Of a stretch of DNA of 64,000 nucleotides, positions 8,594 through 17,512 are shown piece by piece (within the stretch, counting starts at the first letter, position 1; the number at the start of each line of letters is the position of its first letter). Where the stretch lies: assembly GCA_004535785.1 (NCBI GenBank), contig SPIB01000001.1, positions 401,756-465,755 of the forward strand. Reading direction: 5' to 3'. Under the pieces are notes generated by a model, which was given only the letters and a program-made list of their open reading frames with translations, made no database searches and was not told where the DNA came from. Made by a program: the position numbers and the translations under genes. The stretch comes from Gammaproteobacteria bacterium LSUCC0112 (GTDB lineage Bacteria; Pseudomonadota; Gammaproteobacteria; Pseudomonadales; Pseudohongiellaceae).

Positions 8594-10681
8594 ATGAGTA
8601 AATATTTTTCGTTTCCGCGTGCAACCATGGCATTGTTCTCTTTTTTCGTAACGGCCCTCCTCGCCTCAGGCGCAGCCCTGGCCTCAGATGGCTGGCGCAT
8701 CAGCGAGATTTTCACCAGTGGGGATGGCACTGCGCAGTACATTAAACTGTCCACGACCAGTGACAATCAGCAAAACCTGGCGGGGCAAACCTTGCGTGCC
8801 TTTGATACAAACGGGCAACCGGGACTGACATTCACCTTCCCTTCCAACCTGAGCAGTTCACAAACGGCCAACACCTCGGTGTTGATTGGCACGGACGCAT
8901 TTTCAGCATTATCGCAACTCCCTGTAGACTATCGGCTGCCGTCCGGATTTTTGTCCGCCAGTGGCGGCAGTGTGCGACTTGGCACTATCGATACACTGAC
9001 TTATCAACGTGAACAACTGCCACGCAACGGATATCAGGCACTCAGCTCTGCAAGAGCAGCGGTGACAGCCAACCCGGTCAATTTCTCCGGGAACTCAGCG
9101 TTGCTGAGTGTGGATATTATCTCGGTATTTAACGACGCAACGGGCATCGTCAACCTGCCTGTCGTAGACGTACCGGGCTCAGGCATTGCCAATGCATCCT
9201 TACAATTGACCCGGGTGAATCCTTTCGAATTCACACTGGTCGATGCGTATTTTTATGCTCCCGGTATTGCTACCGGTACTCGTCCGACGCGATTTGGGCA
9301 GGACGGAAAACTGTATCTGCCTCAGGTAATTGTAGGTGCTGAGGTCTACGAACTTTACATGACGCTGCTGGATGATAAGGCCATGAGATTCGGCAACCTC
9401 GAGGTTGTTAATGTTCGACCGCGTCCGGCAATGCCCGCTTTGCCGCCTGCCGCTAGTGCGCAGGCCAGCCCGGAGAGTGTGGTGCCGTTTTCTACGTTTA
9501 ACTCGCTTGATAGGGGTATTCCGTTTCCAATAAACAGCGGCACCAAACAAATTTCCGAAAATCGCGGCGGTGGCGTCAAACGTCATTTCTCGCTTGATTA
9601 TGCTCAAGCAAGCCTGGCTGAGTTCCGCAGAGACGTTAGCAGTACACAGAGTGCACTGGAATTTGTCATCTCGATAGAGCCAGATGCGTCGCAGATATCA
9701 ACGGTTTCACCAAGCTTTTGTGCAGTTACTATCAGCGGCAGAATCAACGAGGCGGCCCTTGACGGCAGAGTGATTCCGCTACCTTTACCGTATACGCAAG
9801 CGGGCGAACCCTACATCAACATTCAGCAGTCGCAGTATTGTTCGATACCGGATGGCACCGGGAAGTTATCCTGGTTAATGTTAGGGATGGATTTTAATGG
9901 CCAGTTGCAACTGCGCTTGGAGCCAACGTCTGAAACCACCGGCAGACTGCGGCTCAACGTGCTGATGAACGGTGAGGCGCTTGTCGAATCAGGCGAGTGG
10001 CCCAGTAAGTCCACAAGTAATTCACCATTCCAGTTCGACGGAGCGCTGAACGTTGAATACCGCAAAGACGGCAGCATAGTCGCAAACGGCACACAGGTGC
10101 GGAAGCCCACCGTCACCACACCGCCACCAAGCGTTCCTGGTTCAGGCGGCTCAACGGGCGGTTCGGGTTCTGGCGGCAGCTCAGGCAGCAGCGCTTGTGT
10201 CAATACCATCAATGTGAGCCCAACAAACTTCGCGAGTTACTGGTCACAAATCAAACCCGGTAATGCCACGGGCACCGGCAGACGTGCAGCGGGCAACACG
10301 GTATTCTCTGATTTGAGGTCCACCGATGTTGCGCTCATTCTGGACGCAACGTCTGGCAGTAACCGCTATCAGGTTCAGATGATGTTGACGCCGGCCAATC
10401 TGGTCGCCAATAAAACACTTCCATTCCTGAATGCCGGCGTCGGTGCAGGGCTCACCAGTACCGGTGCGGTTGGGCGGCTGATTGCGGTTAATGGCGGTGT
10501 TAATGATGATTGGCGAACCAACCGGGACTTTGGCAAAAACAAGAATATGGGAGAAATCAGAATTTCCGCGGTGACACCGGAAATCAGAGGGACCTACAGC
10601 TTCCGGGCATCCGGCGATGGTTATCCAACACTGAACAATCAATATGCCGAGGTATCAGGAACCTTCTGTATCAAACCATGA
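8594..10681 (+). CDS. Large secreted protein of unknown function, lamin-tail-like N terminus and Gly/Ser linker
   Basis: 695 residues with a signal peptide (hydrophobic about 12-30, ending ALA-SDGW). Residues 30-150 (ISEIFTSGDGTAQYIKLST, LAGQTLRAFD) resemble lamin-tail-type beta domains that sit on exported enzymes. A central beta-rich part follows. Near residue 515 a linker rich in Gly, Ser and Pro (PGSGGSTGGSGSGGSSG) leads to a C-terminal domain starting CVNTINVSPTNFASYW and ending in CIKP; its two Cys could form a disulfide. No catalytic motif is recognised. It is monocistronic, flanked by non-coding DNA on both sides. A role as an extracellular or surface binding protein is only a guess. 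Confidence 0.75.
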   Translation: MSKYFSFPRATMALFSFFVTALLASGAALASDGWRISEIFTSGDGTAQYIKLSTTSDNQQNLAGQTLRAFDTNGQPGLTFTFPSNLSSSQTANTSVLIGTDAFSALSQLPVDYRLPSGFLSASGGSVRLGTIDTLTYQREQLPRNGYQALSSARAAVTANPVNFSGNSALLSVDIISVFNDATGIVNLPVVDVPGSGIANASLQLTRVNPFEFTLVDAYFYAPGIATGTRPTRFGQDGKLYLPQVIVGAEVYELYMTLLDDKAMRFGNLEVVNVRPRPAMPALPPAASAQASPESVVPFSTFNSLDRGIPFPINSGTKQISENRGGGVKRHFSLDYAQASLAEFRRDVSSTQSALEFVISIEPDASQISTVSPSFCAVTISGRINEAALDGRVIPLPLPYTQAGEPYINIQQSQYCSIPDGTGKLSWLMLGMDFNGQLQLRLEPTSETTGRLRLNVLMNGEALVESGEWPSKSTSNSPFQFDGALNVEYRKDGSIVANGTQVRKPTVTTPPPSVPGSGGSTGGSGSGGSSGSSACVNTINVSPTNFASYWSQIKPGNATGTGRRAAGNTVFSDLRSTDVALILDATSGSNRYQVQMMLTPANLVANKTLPFLNAGVGAGLTSTGAVGRLIAVNGGVNDDWRTNRDFGKNKNMGEIRISAVTPEIRGTYSFRASGDGYPTLNNQYAEVSGTFCIKP

Positions 10682-10786
10682 TTGTGTATTGAGGGTGCCT
10701 GTTTTATTGTGACGGTCAGATGCGCTGTATAAACGCTTGGCCAAAAACAACGCCACCGCGAACAATAAAAACTAAAAGGAGCCTGC

Positions 10787-12574
10787 ATGTTGACCATCAA
10801 GGCCGAAGAGGCCACCAAAGACTACGATGTCATTATTGTGGGTTCCGGCGCTGGCGGTGGGCAAATGGCATTCACGCTCACACTGGCAGGCATTAAGTGC
10901 CTGATGCTGGAAGCGGGACGCGCCTACGACCCGGTCACCGAAACACCGATGTTTCAGCGCCGCGATCAGGCGCCGCTGCTCGGCAACGCCACGCCGGACA
11001 AAGAATTCGGCTTTCATGATGCCACGGTGGACGGTGGCTGGCGGATGGAGCCGGAGCCTTATACGCAAGCAAGCGACAAACCGGAAGAGCAGTTCTGGTG
11101 GTGGCGAGCGCGGATGCTGGGCGGTCGCACCAACCATTGGGGACGCATCTCGCTGCGCAACGGCCCCTATGATTTTAAACCCAGATCACGTGATGGATTT
11201 GGGTTGGACTGGCCCGTTGACTACCACGACATAGCACCGTATTACACCAAAGTTGAGCAGCTCATTGGCGTCTATGGCGACAACCATGGCCTGGAAAACA
11301 CCCCTGATTCACCCGCGGGTGTGTTGCAGCCGCCGCCCAAAGGCCGCGCAGGTGAGTTGTTGGCGCAGAAACATGGCAAGACGCTGGGTATACCCATCAT
11401 TCCTATCCACCGAGCGGTGCTGACGCAAAAGCTTGATGCTGACAGGCTGCCCGCCGTGCTGTTTCCCGGCAACAACTGGGCACAAAAAATTGTGGGCGAT
11501 GCCATGCGCGCCCGGTCAGCCTGTTTCTGGGCGACCCCGTGTGGGCGTGGCTGTTCAACCGGCGCCAACTACCAGAGCACAACCGTGCACCTGCCGCCGG
11601 CGCTGGCCACCGGCAATCTTGACATAGTTGCCAATGCGCACGTGCGGGAAGTCTTGGTCGGGGCAGACGGCAAAGCCACCGGTGTCTCGTTTATCGACAA
11701 AACCACCGGTAAGGATGTGCAGGTCAACGCAAAGGCTGTGGTGCTGGCGGCCAGCAGTGGTGAAACGGTGCGCATCATGCTCAACTCCAAAAGCTCTTTA
11801 TTTCCTGACGGACTTGCCAACACGTCTGGGCTGGTCGGCAAGTACATCATGGATACAGTCGGCACCAGCCTGCAGGGGCAGATTCCGGCTTTGGAGAATC
11901 TGCCGCCCTATAACGAAGATGGGGCCGGCGGTTCACATTTCTATGCACCGTGGTGGCTTTACAAGGATGCGGCAAAACTGGGTTTTCCGCGTGGTTACCA
12001 CATTGAGATGGGAGCGACGCGTGGCATGCCGGGTGGCGGCAATCCCTTGCCCGATGATCTGGGGGCCGGCGCCTACGGCTCAAAGTATAAACAGGAAGCG
12101 CGGCGCTATTACGGTTCATTTATGGGCTTTGCCTGCCGTGGCGAGATGATTCCGAACGACCATTGTTTTGCGGAACTTGACCCCAACGTGACGGACAAAT
12201 GGGGTATTCCCGTGCTGAGATGGCACTGGAAATGGGCTGAACATGAACAGCGCATGTGTGACCACGCTGAACAGACGTTTAAAGAGCTGATAGAAACCAT
12301 GGGCGGCACCGTTCGTGGCGTTACCAACGGGCGCAACCGTATCGAACCGGGCGGTAAAATCATCCATGAGGTGGGCGGTGCCATCATGGGCAGTGACCGA
12401 AACACCTCGGTATGCAACGGCTACAATCAGACCTGGGATGTGAAGAATCTGTTTTTGGTGGATGGAACACCCTTTCCTTCCAATGCAGACAAGAACCCAA
12501 CTCTCACCATCATGGCCATGGCGTGGCGCGCGGGTGACTATCTGGTTGATCAATCGAAAAAGGGGCTACTCTAA
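10787..12574 (+). CDS. GMC-family FAD oxidoreductase (gluconate 2-dehydrogenase large-subunit type)
   Basis: 595 residues. The Rossmann motif VGSGAGGG (about residues 17-24) binds the FAD ADP moiety, followed by LMLEAGRAYD. GRTNHWGR and the C-terminal HEVGGAIMG ... VDGTPFPS ... NPTLTIMAMAWRAG are typical of GMC oxidoreductases that oxidise sugars or alcohols. There is no signal peptide; in this family the partner subunit carries the Tat signal and the pair is exported together. AAGGAG lies just before the ATG. The stop overlaps the next start (TAATG), giving coupled expression with the subunit 3-like gene. No cytochrome c subunit follows. Confidence 0.88.
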   Translation: MLTIKAEEATKDYDVIIVGSGAGGGQMAFTLTLAGIKCLMLEAGRAYDPVTETPMFQRRDQAPLLGNATPDKEFGFHDATVDGGWRMEPEPYTQASDKPEEQFWWWRARMLGGRTNHWGRISLRNGPYDFKPRSRDGFGLDWPVDYHDIAPYYTKVEQLIGVYGDNHGLENTPDSPAGVLQPPPKGRAGELLAQKHGKTLGIPIIPIHRAVLTQKLDADRLPAVLFPGNNWAQKIVGDAMRARSACFWATPCGRGCSTGANYQSTTVHLPPALATGNLDIVANAHVREVLVGADGKATGVSFIDKTTGKDVQVNAKAVVLAASSGETVRIMLNSKSSLFPDGLANTSGLVGKYIMDTVGTSLQGQIPALENLPPYNEDGAGGSHFYAPWWLYKDAAKLGFPRGYHIEMGATRGMPGGGNPLPDDLGAGAYGSKYKQEARRYYGSFMGFACRGEMIPNDHCFAELDPNVTDKWGIPVLRWHWKWAEHEQRMCDHAEQTFKELIETMGGTVRGVTNGRNRIEPGGKIIHEVGGAIMGSDRNTSVCNGYNQTWDVKNLFLVDGTPFPSNADKNPTLTIMAMAWRAGDYLVDQSKKGLL

Positions 12575-13287
12575 TGTCGCATGATTATCAGGAACCCGAA
12601 TCACTCAGCGCTGTTCCCATCACGGTTAATCACCTGCCACGATTACCGCGACGCACTGTCTTCAAATGGTTTGTTGCCGTGGCCACTGCGCTGAAACTGG
12701 GCGACGCATCGGTATTCGGTGCCGAACCATTGTCCTCCATCCCTCTCGTGTCTGCCACGGGTTATGGCGGTGATCCGCGGCTTAACCAGGCATACAGCCC
12801 GGGAGATGTGTGGCCATTAACACTAAGCCGGGTACAGCGTGCCGCCGCCACTGCACTGGCAGACGTTATCCTGCCGGCGGACAATCTTGGGCCCGCAGCC
12901 AGCGAGGTGCATGTCATCGACTTTGTTGATGAATGGGTCAGCGCACCGTACGCCGCCCAACGGCTTGATCGCGAGATTGTGCTGCCGGGGCTGGATTGGC
13001 TTGATGCAGAAGCCGACAGTCGCTTCCAACGCGTGTTCGCAGAGCTGGCACCAGAGCAGCAGAATGCCATCTGTGACGACATCTGTTTTGTGCAAGATGC
13101 GACAGATGAATTCAGATCTGCAGCAAGATTCTTCAGCAGGTTTCGCTCACTGGCCGCGGCCGCCTACTACGCCACACCGCCGGGTTGGGAGGCAATCGGT
13201 TATGTGGGCAACCAGCCTTCATCAACCTATGACGGGCCACCCCAAGAGGTACTAACCAGACTGGGCGTGCAACAAACTGTAAGCTAA
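12574..13287 (+). CDS. Gluconate 2-dehydrogenase subunit 3-like protein with Tat signal
   Basis: 237 residues. PRRTVFKWFVAVATAL near residues 25-40 is a twin-arginine export signal after a longer leader. The body (LSRVQRAAATALADVILPAD, then a helical segment with AELAPEQQNAICDDI) matches the gluconate 2-dehydrogenase subunit 3 family, whose members escort the FAD subunit to the periplasm. Its start lies inside the stop of the flavoprotein gene, so the two are made together. It ends 37 bp from the convergent c-di-GMP gene. Confidence 0.85.
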   Translation: MSHDYQEPESLSAVPITVNHLPRLPRRTVFKWFVAVATALKLGDASVFGAEPLSSIPLVSATGYGGDPRLNQAYSPGDVWPLTLSRVQRAAATALADVILPADNLGPAASEVHVIDFVDEWVSAPYAAQRLDREIVLPGLDWLDAEADSRFQRVFAELAPEQQNAICDDICFVQDATDEFRSAARFFSRFRSLAAAAYYATPPGWEAIGYVGNQPSSTYDGPPQEVLTRLGVQQTVS

Positions 13288-13324
13288 TGCTGTTCTTGGG
13301 TCGTGTGCAGCCTGTAGGGGTCCC

Positions 13325-15358
13325 CTAGCCTGCCAGGCGAGCAAACCCCAAGTCGCTCGGACTACTAGCGAGATATCGTGAGGCTTCGTCAAAGTGTAAG
13401 GGTTTACTGAACAAATACCCCTGAATTATGTCGCACCTCATTTCCTCGAGGATATCAAACTGCTTTTTTGTTTCAACACATTCTGCGACCACCACCAAAT
13501 CCAGGTTTTTGCTCAGCGCAATGATCGATTTTACGATACCCTGGCTACGATCGCTCGCTTCCATCCCATCAACAAAATAGCCATCTATCTTCAACGATTG
13601 TATGGGCAAATCCTGCAAATATCGCATCGAGGAGTACCCTGTGCCGAAGTCATCAACTGCAATGTTAATCCCCAACCTCTTCAATCCATGCAAGACAACG
13701 ATGGTACTCGACGCTGATGTCAAAAAAGATTCTTCAGTGATTTCGATCTCAAGATATTCAGGTGGCAAACCCGACTCCGCCAGAATTGTGCTAACACGAT
13801 CCACACATCCCACACTCATTAAAAACGAAGCTGGCAAGTTCACTGCTATCTTAATTAGTCTTAGGCCCTCTTTTTGCCAAATGACATTCTGCGAACATGC
13901 CTGCTCAAGAACCCAATGGCTAACCTCTGTCATCAGTCCAATCTCCTCAACTACCGGCAGGAATTCACAGGGAGGCACAAATTGACCATTCCTTTTCCAT
14001 CTGATCAAAGCTTCAAAACCAACAATTTGTCCGCTGGTAACTGATATTTGCGGTTGATACATCAGAAAGAACTCTCCTCTCTGAAACGCCTCATATACCT
14101 GCGTCTCGATCGTCAACCGATTTACGGATTTTCTAAGCATCTCCTGATTGAAAAAGCAAATATTGCCCGGCCCCTGACTCTTCGCCTCGTACATAGCAAT
14201 ATCTGCATGCTTTAACAGCTCAATACCGTCTTCACCGTCATGCGGAAATCGAGCCACACCAATGCTGGTAGAGATGTGCAACAAGTGCCCTTGCATATCG
14301 GTAGGTTCGCCCAGATCACTAATGATTTTTTGTGAAATAAATTTAATGTCCTCTATGTGCCTAATATCCTCAAGTAATATTACAAACTCGTCACCGCCCA
14401 AGCGGCACACAGAATCTGATTTCCTTACAATACTGGCTAATTTTTTTGATACTTGAATGAGGAGTTCATCGCCGATCGAATGACCTAGGCTGTCATTCAC
14501 AACTTTAAATCTGTCGAGATCTAGAAATAGTAATGCAATCTGGCTTTGGTGCCGGCTTGCACTATAAATCGCGTGACTTAGCCTCTCCATCAGCAAATGC
14601 CTGTTGGGCAAGTCAGTAAGCTCATCATAGTTAGCACGCCGAAATAATTCCGACTCATGTTTCTGAATGGTTCCAAGCATGGAATTGACACCAGCTATGA
14701 GGTCTCCAATCTCGTCCCGATTTGCACTGTAAACTCTTTTATCGTACATCTTACTCTCAGTGACGTACTTAACTAAACCAACCAACTCATTGATCGGGGT
14801 TAGCATTAGTTTCTGCAGCCTCAAATTGAGCACGTATGCCAACAGTCCACTACTAAGAAACACCAAGGCCGCGACAAAAAGAAATTGCCATTGCTGGACC
14901 TGAAATGATCCGGTATCTGCTGACAGAACGATGAAGCCTATAATTTCATCATTCCTGACAATGGATTCCCAAACGTAAGCAAACTGATTCTCAAAGAAAT
15001 TATTGACCTGAAAATCATTGATTGCCTTGGATATTTGCACACCGGGCCGACTATATTCAGCAAACAACATTTTGTCGGCATCATAAATTTGTGCATACCT
15101 GATATCGTCGAATTGCTCCAGGGAAGACAGCGAAATTGTCGCGGACTCAGCATCTCCGAAATCTAGTGCCGAGGTCGTTGTTGATCCCAGTAACGTCGCC
15201 TTGCTACTCATTACCTCCAAGAGATTGTTCTTGTAGTAACTGGTAAAAGCAGAAAAGAAGAAGATTAACATAACACTCAACGACAAAATATTCACAAAAA
15301 CCGTTGTCAACAATTGTTTGTGAAAAAATGATATCGATGACAGAGCTTTCCGAATCAT
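13325..15358 (-). CDS. Membrane c-di-GMP enzyme: CHASE8-like sensor, HAMP, GGDEF and EAL
   Basis: 677 residues. Transmembrane helices at about 16-38 and 158-178 bracket a periplasmic sensor (about 41-155) of the YfiN/CHASE8 type; HAMP spans 180-232. The GGDEF motif is intact (residues 321-325) and preceded by an inhibitory-site RKSD (312-315). The EAL domain keeps EAL (449-451) and DDFGTGYSS. Both synthesis and hydrolysis of c-di-GMP are therefore possible. YfiN homologues are inhibited by periplasmic YfiR; here yfiR is the overlapping upstream gene (ATGA). Unlike classical YfiN, an EAL domain is fused on. The gene is noticeably AT-richer than its flanks. Confidence 0.92.
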   Translation of the reverse strand: MIRKALSSISFFHKQLLTTVFVNILSLSVMLIFFFSAFTSYYKNNLLEVMSSKATLLGSTTTSALDFGDAESATISLSSLEQFDDIRYAQIYDADKMLFAEYSRPGVQISKAINDFQVNNFFENQFAYVWESIVRNDEIIGFIVLSADTGSFQVQQWQFLFVAALVFLSSGLLAYVLNLRLQKLMLTPINELVGLVKYVTESKMYDKRVYSANRDEIGDLIAGVNSMLGTIQKHESELFRRANYDELTDLPNRHLLMERLSHAIYSASRHQSQIALLFLDLDRFKVVNDSLGHSIGDELLIQVSKKLASIVRKSDSVCRLGGDEFVILLEDIRHIEDIKFISQKIISDLGEPTDMQGHLLHISTSIGVARFPHDGEDGIELLKHADIAMYEAKSQGPGNICFFNQEMLRKSVNRLTIETQVYEAFQRGEFFLMYQPQISVTSGQIVGFEALIRWKRNGQFVPPCEFLPVVEEIGLMTEVSHWVLEQACSQNVIWQKEGLRLIKIAVNLPASFLMSVGCVDRVSTILAESGLPPEYLEIEITEESFLTSASSTIVVLHGLKRLGINIAVDDFGTGYSSMRYLQDLPIQSLKIDGYFVDGMEASDRSQGIVKSIIALSKNLDLVVVAECVETKKQFDILEEMRCDIIQGYLFSKPLHFDEASRYLASSPSDLGFARLAG

Positions 15359-15909
15359 GAAGGATTTATCCTTGCCAGCTTCAGCAGATCAGAGCTAACA
15401 ACAACATTCAATGAACGAATTTTTTCCAAATTAATTTCGAATCGTACTCTGCTACTATCGATATAAAAGATAATGGAAGCCTGCGGGCAATCAGAAGTGC
15501 AAGAATCTGCAACGACAACAGCATCAGGAAAAATCAGATCCTCCAACACTTCGGCTTGTCGCACAAAAATTAGATCGCAATCAGTTGCTCTTTCAAGAGA
15601 TACAACTTCGACAGATTGCCGCAAATCTCCTACCACGCGGCCCGCCGTTAGTTCACTCAGAAATTCGAAAAACTCTCGTGGAGCATCCACACAAACTTGA
15701 ACAGATGCGGAAGTCTCGGTCGCTCGCGGGTCTTGCCACTCGATATACTTGGTGAAATTAAACAGATATGTCGCTTTGAGCTTGTACTCTCTGCTGAGCT
15801 CGACAGCAGCAAAGGCGGAAGATTGGATTAACAATCCAACGCATATCGCAATATACGCAAGAAGCAAACCGACTAAGTGTAAGAATTTTTTTTCGGTCAA
15901 TCGATGCAT
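15355..15909 (-). CDS. YfiR-family periplasmic repressor of a diguanylate cyclase
   Basis: About 184 residues from the ATG at 15909. The frame is open to 15948, but that would overlap the upstream gene by 37 bases, whereas 15909 lies two bases after its stop and begins a good signal peptide (MHRLTEKK ... SSAFA). The mature part starts ELSREYKLKATYLFNFTKYIEW, the hallmark of the YfiR/DUF4154 family. It also has the paired Cys (CTSDC) seen in redox-sensitive YfiR proteins. YfiR binds the periplasmic domain of its cyclase and holds it off until stress releases it. It overlaps the GGDEF-EAL gene by four bases. Confidence 0.88.
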   Translation of the reverse strand: MHRLTEKKFLHLVGLLLAYIAICVGLLIQSSAFAAVELSREYKLKATYLFNFTKYIEWQDPRATETSASVQVCVDAPREFFEFLSELTAGRVVGDLRQSVEVVSLERATDCDLIFVRQAEVLEDLIFPDAVVVADSCTSDCPQASIIFYIDSSRVRFEINLEKIRSLNVVVSSDLLKLARINPS

Positions 15910-15911
15910 GC

Positions 15912-16982
15912 CTATTGGGTCCGTGAAATCGACAGCGCATTTCTCCATTGCTCTTTAGGTTGCGGCCCATTCAGGTGTTGATACAGCGGTTTACCAACCT
16001 CCAGGCTCAACTGGTATACCTTCGACAGATTCCATGTGAGCCCCAGTCGCAGGTTAGCTTTTTTTCCACCATAAAGTTCAGGATTTGTAATGCTTGCTGG
16101 GTAGGGGATCGGCGCGTTGACCAACAGAGACGTATCTTGGCCATTAATGGCCTCGCTATAATTCAGAGACACAGCCGCAAACGATCTTATGGTGGGCGAT
16201 AATTGAATCTGGTAACGACTACTGACACTGAAATTATTACCTAGGCGGTAATTCCTGTCGTTTTTGCCCGTTCTGATGTTTGCCGCAAGGCTAAAGTCGA
16301 GGCCATCGGCCTCACTGTGCCGGTATGTTAGTTCAACAGGTATATCAAACGTCCCTGATCCTAATTGCATGGTGTAAGGTAGTTGCTGATCACCAGGCGC
16401 TCTGGGCGTGTCACCTACCTCATCAATCGAACCGGTAGGTAAACTTAAACCCAATGAGAGCTGCCAAAAATGACTGGCTGAATCATTCCACGTGTAACTC
16501 GCCGACAAGGTGGTATCGCCAACACCATGCGACTCGATCGTAAAAAAGTCATAATTTTTAACGATGCTGATGTGATCAGATTTTTGTTCAATGTAGCTGG
16601 TGAAGATGCTGCCTTGCCAATTTCTATTAAATTGATAACTCACCCCAACAATGGCTGCCATCTGGGTAATTACGGTCGGCAATACTGGGAAATTTTTTGC
16701 AGTGCGCGGCTCGGTAGGTCCATTCCATAGCACGTCCTGAAAGCTCAAGCTGTCACTGCCGTCGAGGTAACCTTCAAATTTTGCGTATTTATACTGATGT
16801 GCGAGTGTCCAGGGCGATCGTGCCTCTGCGCCGTTAACGGTATCGTCGATTCGTTGTTCAAATAGCTGATGTAAGCTTAATTCAGCAAATTCATCTGGCG
16901 TGCTTTGCGCAATAGACTCCGAGGAGACAACAAGTCCAGCAAGTTGCGGTACCAATGTGAGGATTACCTTCAGATGCCTCAT
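15912..16982 (-). CDS. Outer-membrane beta-barrel protein of the phenol-degradation MetA-like type
   Basis: 356 residues with a signal peptide (about 1-25). The N-terminal stretch FAELSLHQLFEQRIDD recalls the short helix before plug domains in receptors found near YfiR genes. It is followed by repeated amphipathic strands with aromatic ends (WQLSLGLSLPTGSIDEVGDT, FDIPVELTYRHSEADG, VSSRYQIQLSPTIRSFAAVS) typical of a 12-14-stranded barrel resembling MetA-like channel proteins. It lies first in an operon with yfiR and the GGDEF-EAL gene, two bases from the yfiR start. A link between outer-membrane state and c-di-GMP signalling is plausible but inferred. Confidence 0.7.
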   Translation of the reverse strand: MRHLKVILTLVPQLAGLVVSSESIAQSTPDEFAELSLHQLFEQRIDDTVNGAEARSPWTLAHQYKYAKFEGYLDGSDSLSFQDVLWNGPTEPRTAKNFPVLPTVITQMAAIVGVSYQFNRNWQGSIFTSYIEQKSDHISIVKNYDFFTIESHGVGDTTLSASYTWNDSASHFWQLSLGLSLPTGSIDEVGDTPRAPGDQQLPYTMQLGSGTFDIPVELTYRHSEADGLDFSLAANIRTGKNDRNYRLGNNFSVSSRYQIQLSPTIRSFAAVSLNYSEAINGQDTSLLVNAPIPYPASITNPELYGGKKANLRLGLTWNLSKVYQLSLEVGKPLYQHLNGPQPKEQWRNALSISRTQ

Positions 16983-17227
16983 TTTATTCCTACAACCTCA
17001 AATAATAGCTTCAGTTAAAAATTTTCAGATCGAATTCTTTGGACGGTTCTGTCATCTAAGGTAGTCTGACCAACCTCAAAAAAAACCAGCAGCGTAATGC
17101 CAACTCTCTTGATTTTTGTATGTGTACTCTTACGACCAGAAGCAAAATTGCCCGTTAGTCTCTTAGACCCCTAACAGTAACGTTTAGGAAACTTGTTAAG
17201 CAATACAGTTAGAGCGCATCGTGCCCC

Positions 17228-17338
17228 ATACAATGTTGATGCGTGTGTTTATCGACTTCCCAAGCGCTGAGTTTTGACAAATACATCAAAAAAAACATAA
17301 TGTTAGATAAGCTGCGTACACAGGACCCAACATTGTAT
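17228..17338. repeat. 11-bp inverted repeat pair flanking a promoter
   Basis: ATACAATGTTG (17228-17238) and its exact complement CAACATTGTAT (17328-17338) are 89 bp apart. No target-site duplication is visible outside them, so a miniature transposon is not supported. A pair of regulator half-sites or the stem of a structured leader are alternatives. Confidence 0.5.
17274..17301 (+). promoter_or_regulatory. Candidate sigma70 promoter
   Basis: TTGACA (17274-17279), a perfect -35, is followed after 16 bp by CATAAT (17296-17301), five of six matches to the -10. It reads towards the epoxide hydrolase-like gene at 17513, leaving a leader of about 200 bases, and lies between the two arms of an inverted repeat. 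Confidence 0.5.
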
Positions 17339-17512
17339 ATTTTTGTTTAAATGACCCTAAAAAGTTAAAAATAACTACTCGGTATTTCTTCGTGGTTTGC
17401 CTTCCTTGCTTTATCTTTGTTCACAACGGACGAGATTGGTACTATGAGAACTTGTCACTAACATCAACTGCAGTTCTGTAAAACATGCCAACTTGGCACG
17501 GAGTTACAAGAC

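Larger units (their letters stand above)
16983..17512 (+). other. 530-bp AT-rich divergent intergenic region
   Basis: No protein or RNA gene is convincing. The region separates two divergent units: the barrel/yfiR operon (minus) and an epoxide hydrolase-like gene (plus). It contains a candidate sigma70 promoter (17274-17301) inside an 11-bp inverted repeat pair (17228-17238 and 17328-17338). The remaining sequence is AT-rich with poly-A stretches. Confidence 0.55.

Noticed and set aside
13315-13327. Palindrome TAGGGG-T-CCCCTA near the c-di-GMP gene stop
   Set aside because: A one-base spacer cannot form a hairpin loop, and it overlaps a stop codon; no T-run follows.
17228-17338. Inverted repeats as ends of a miniature transposable element
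   Set aside because: No target-site duplication flanks the arms and no second copy is seen in the window.
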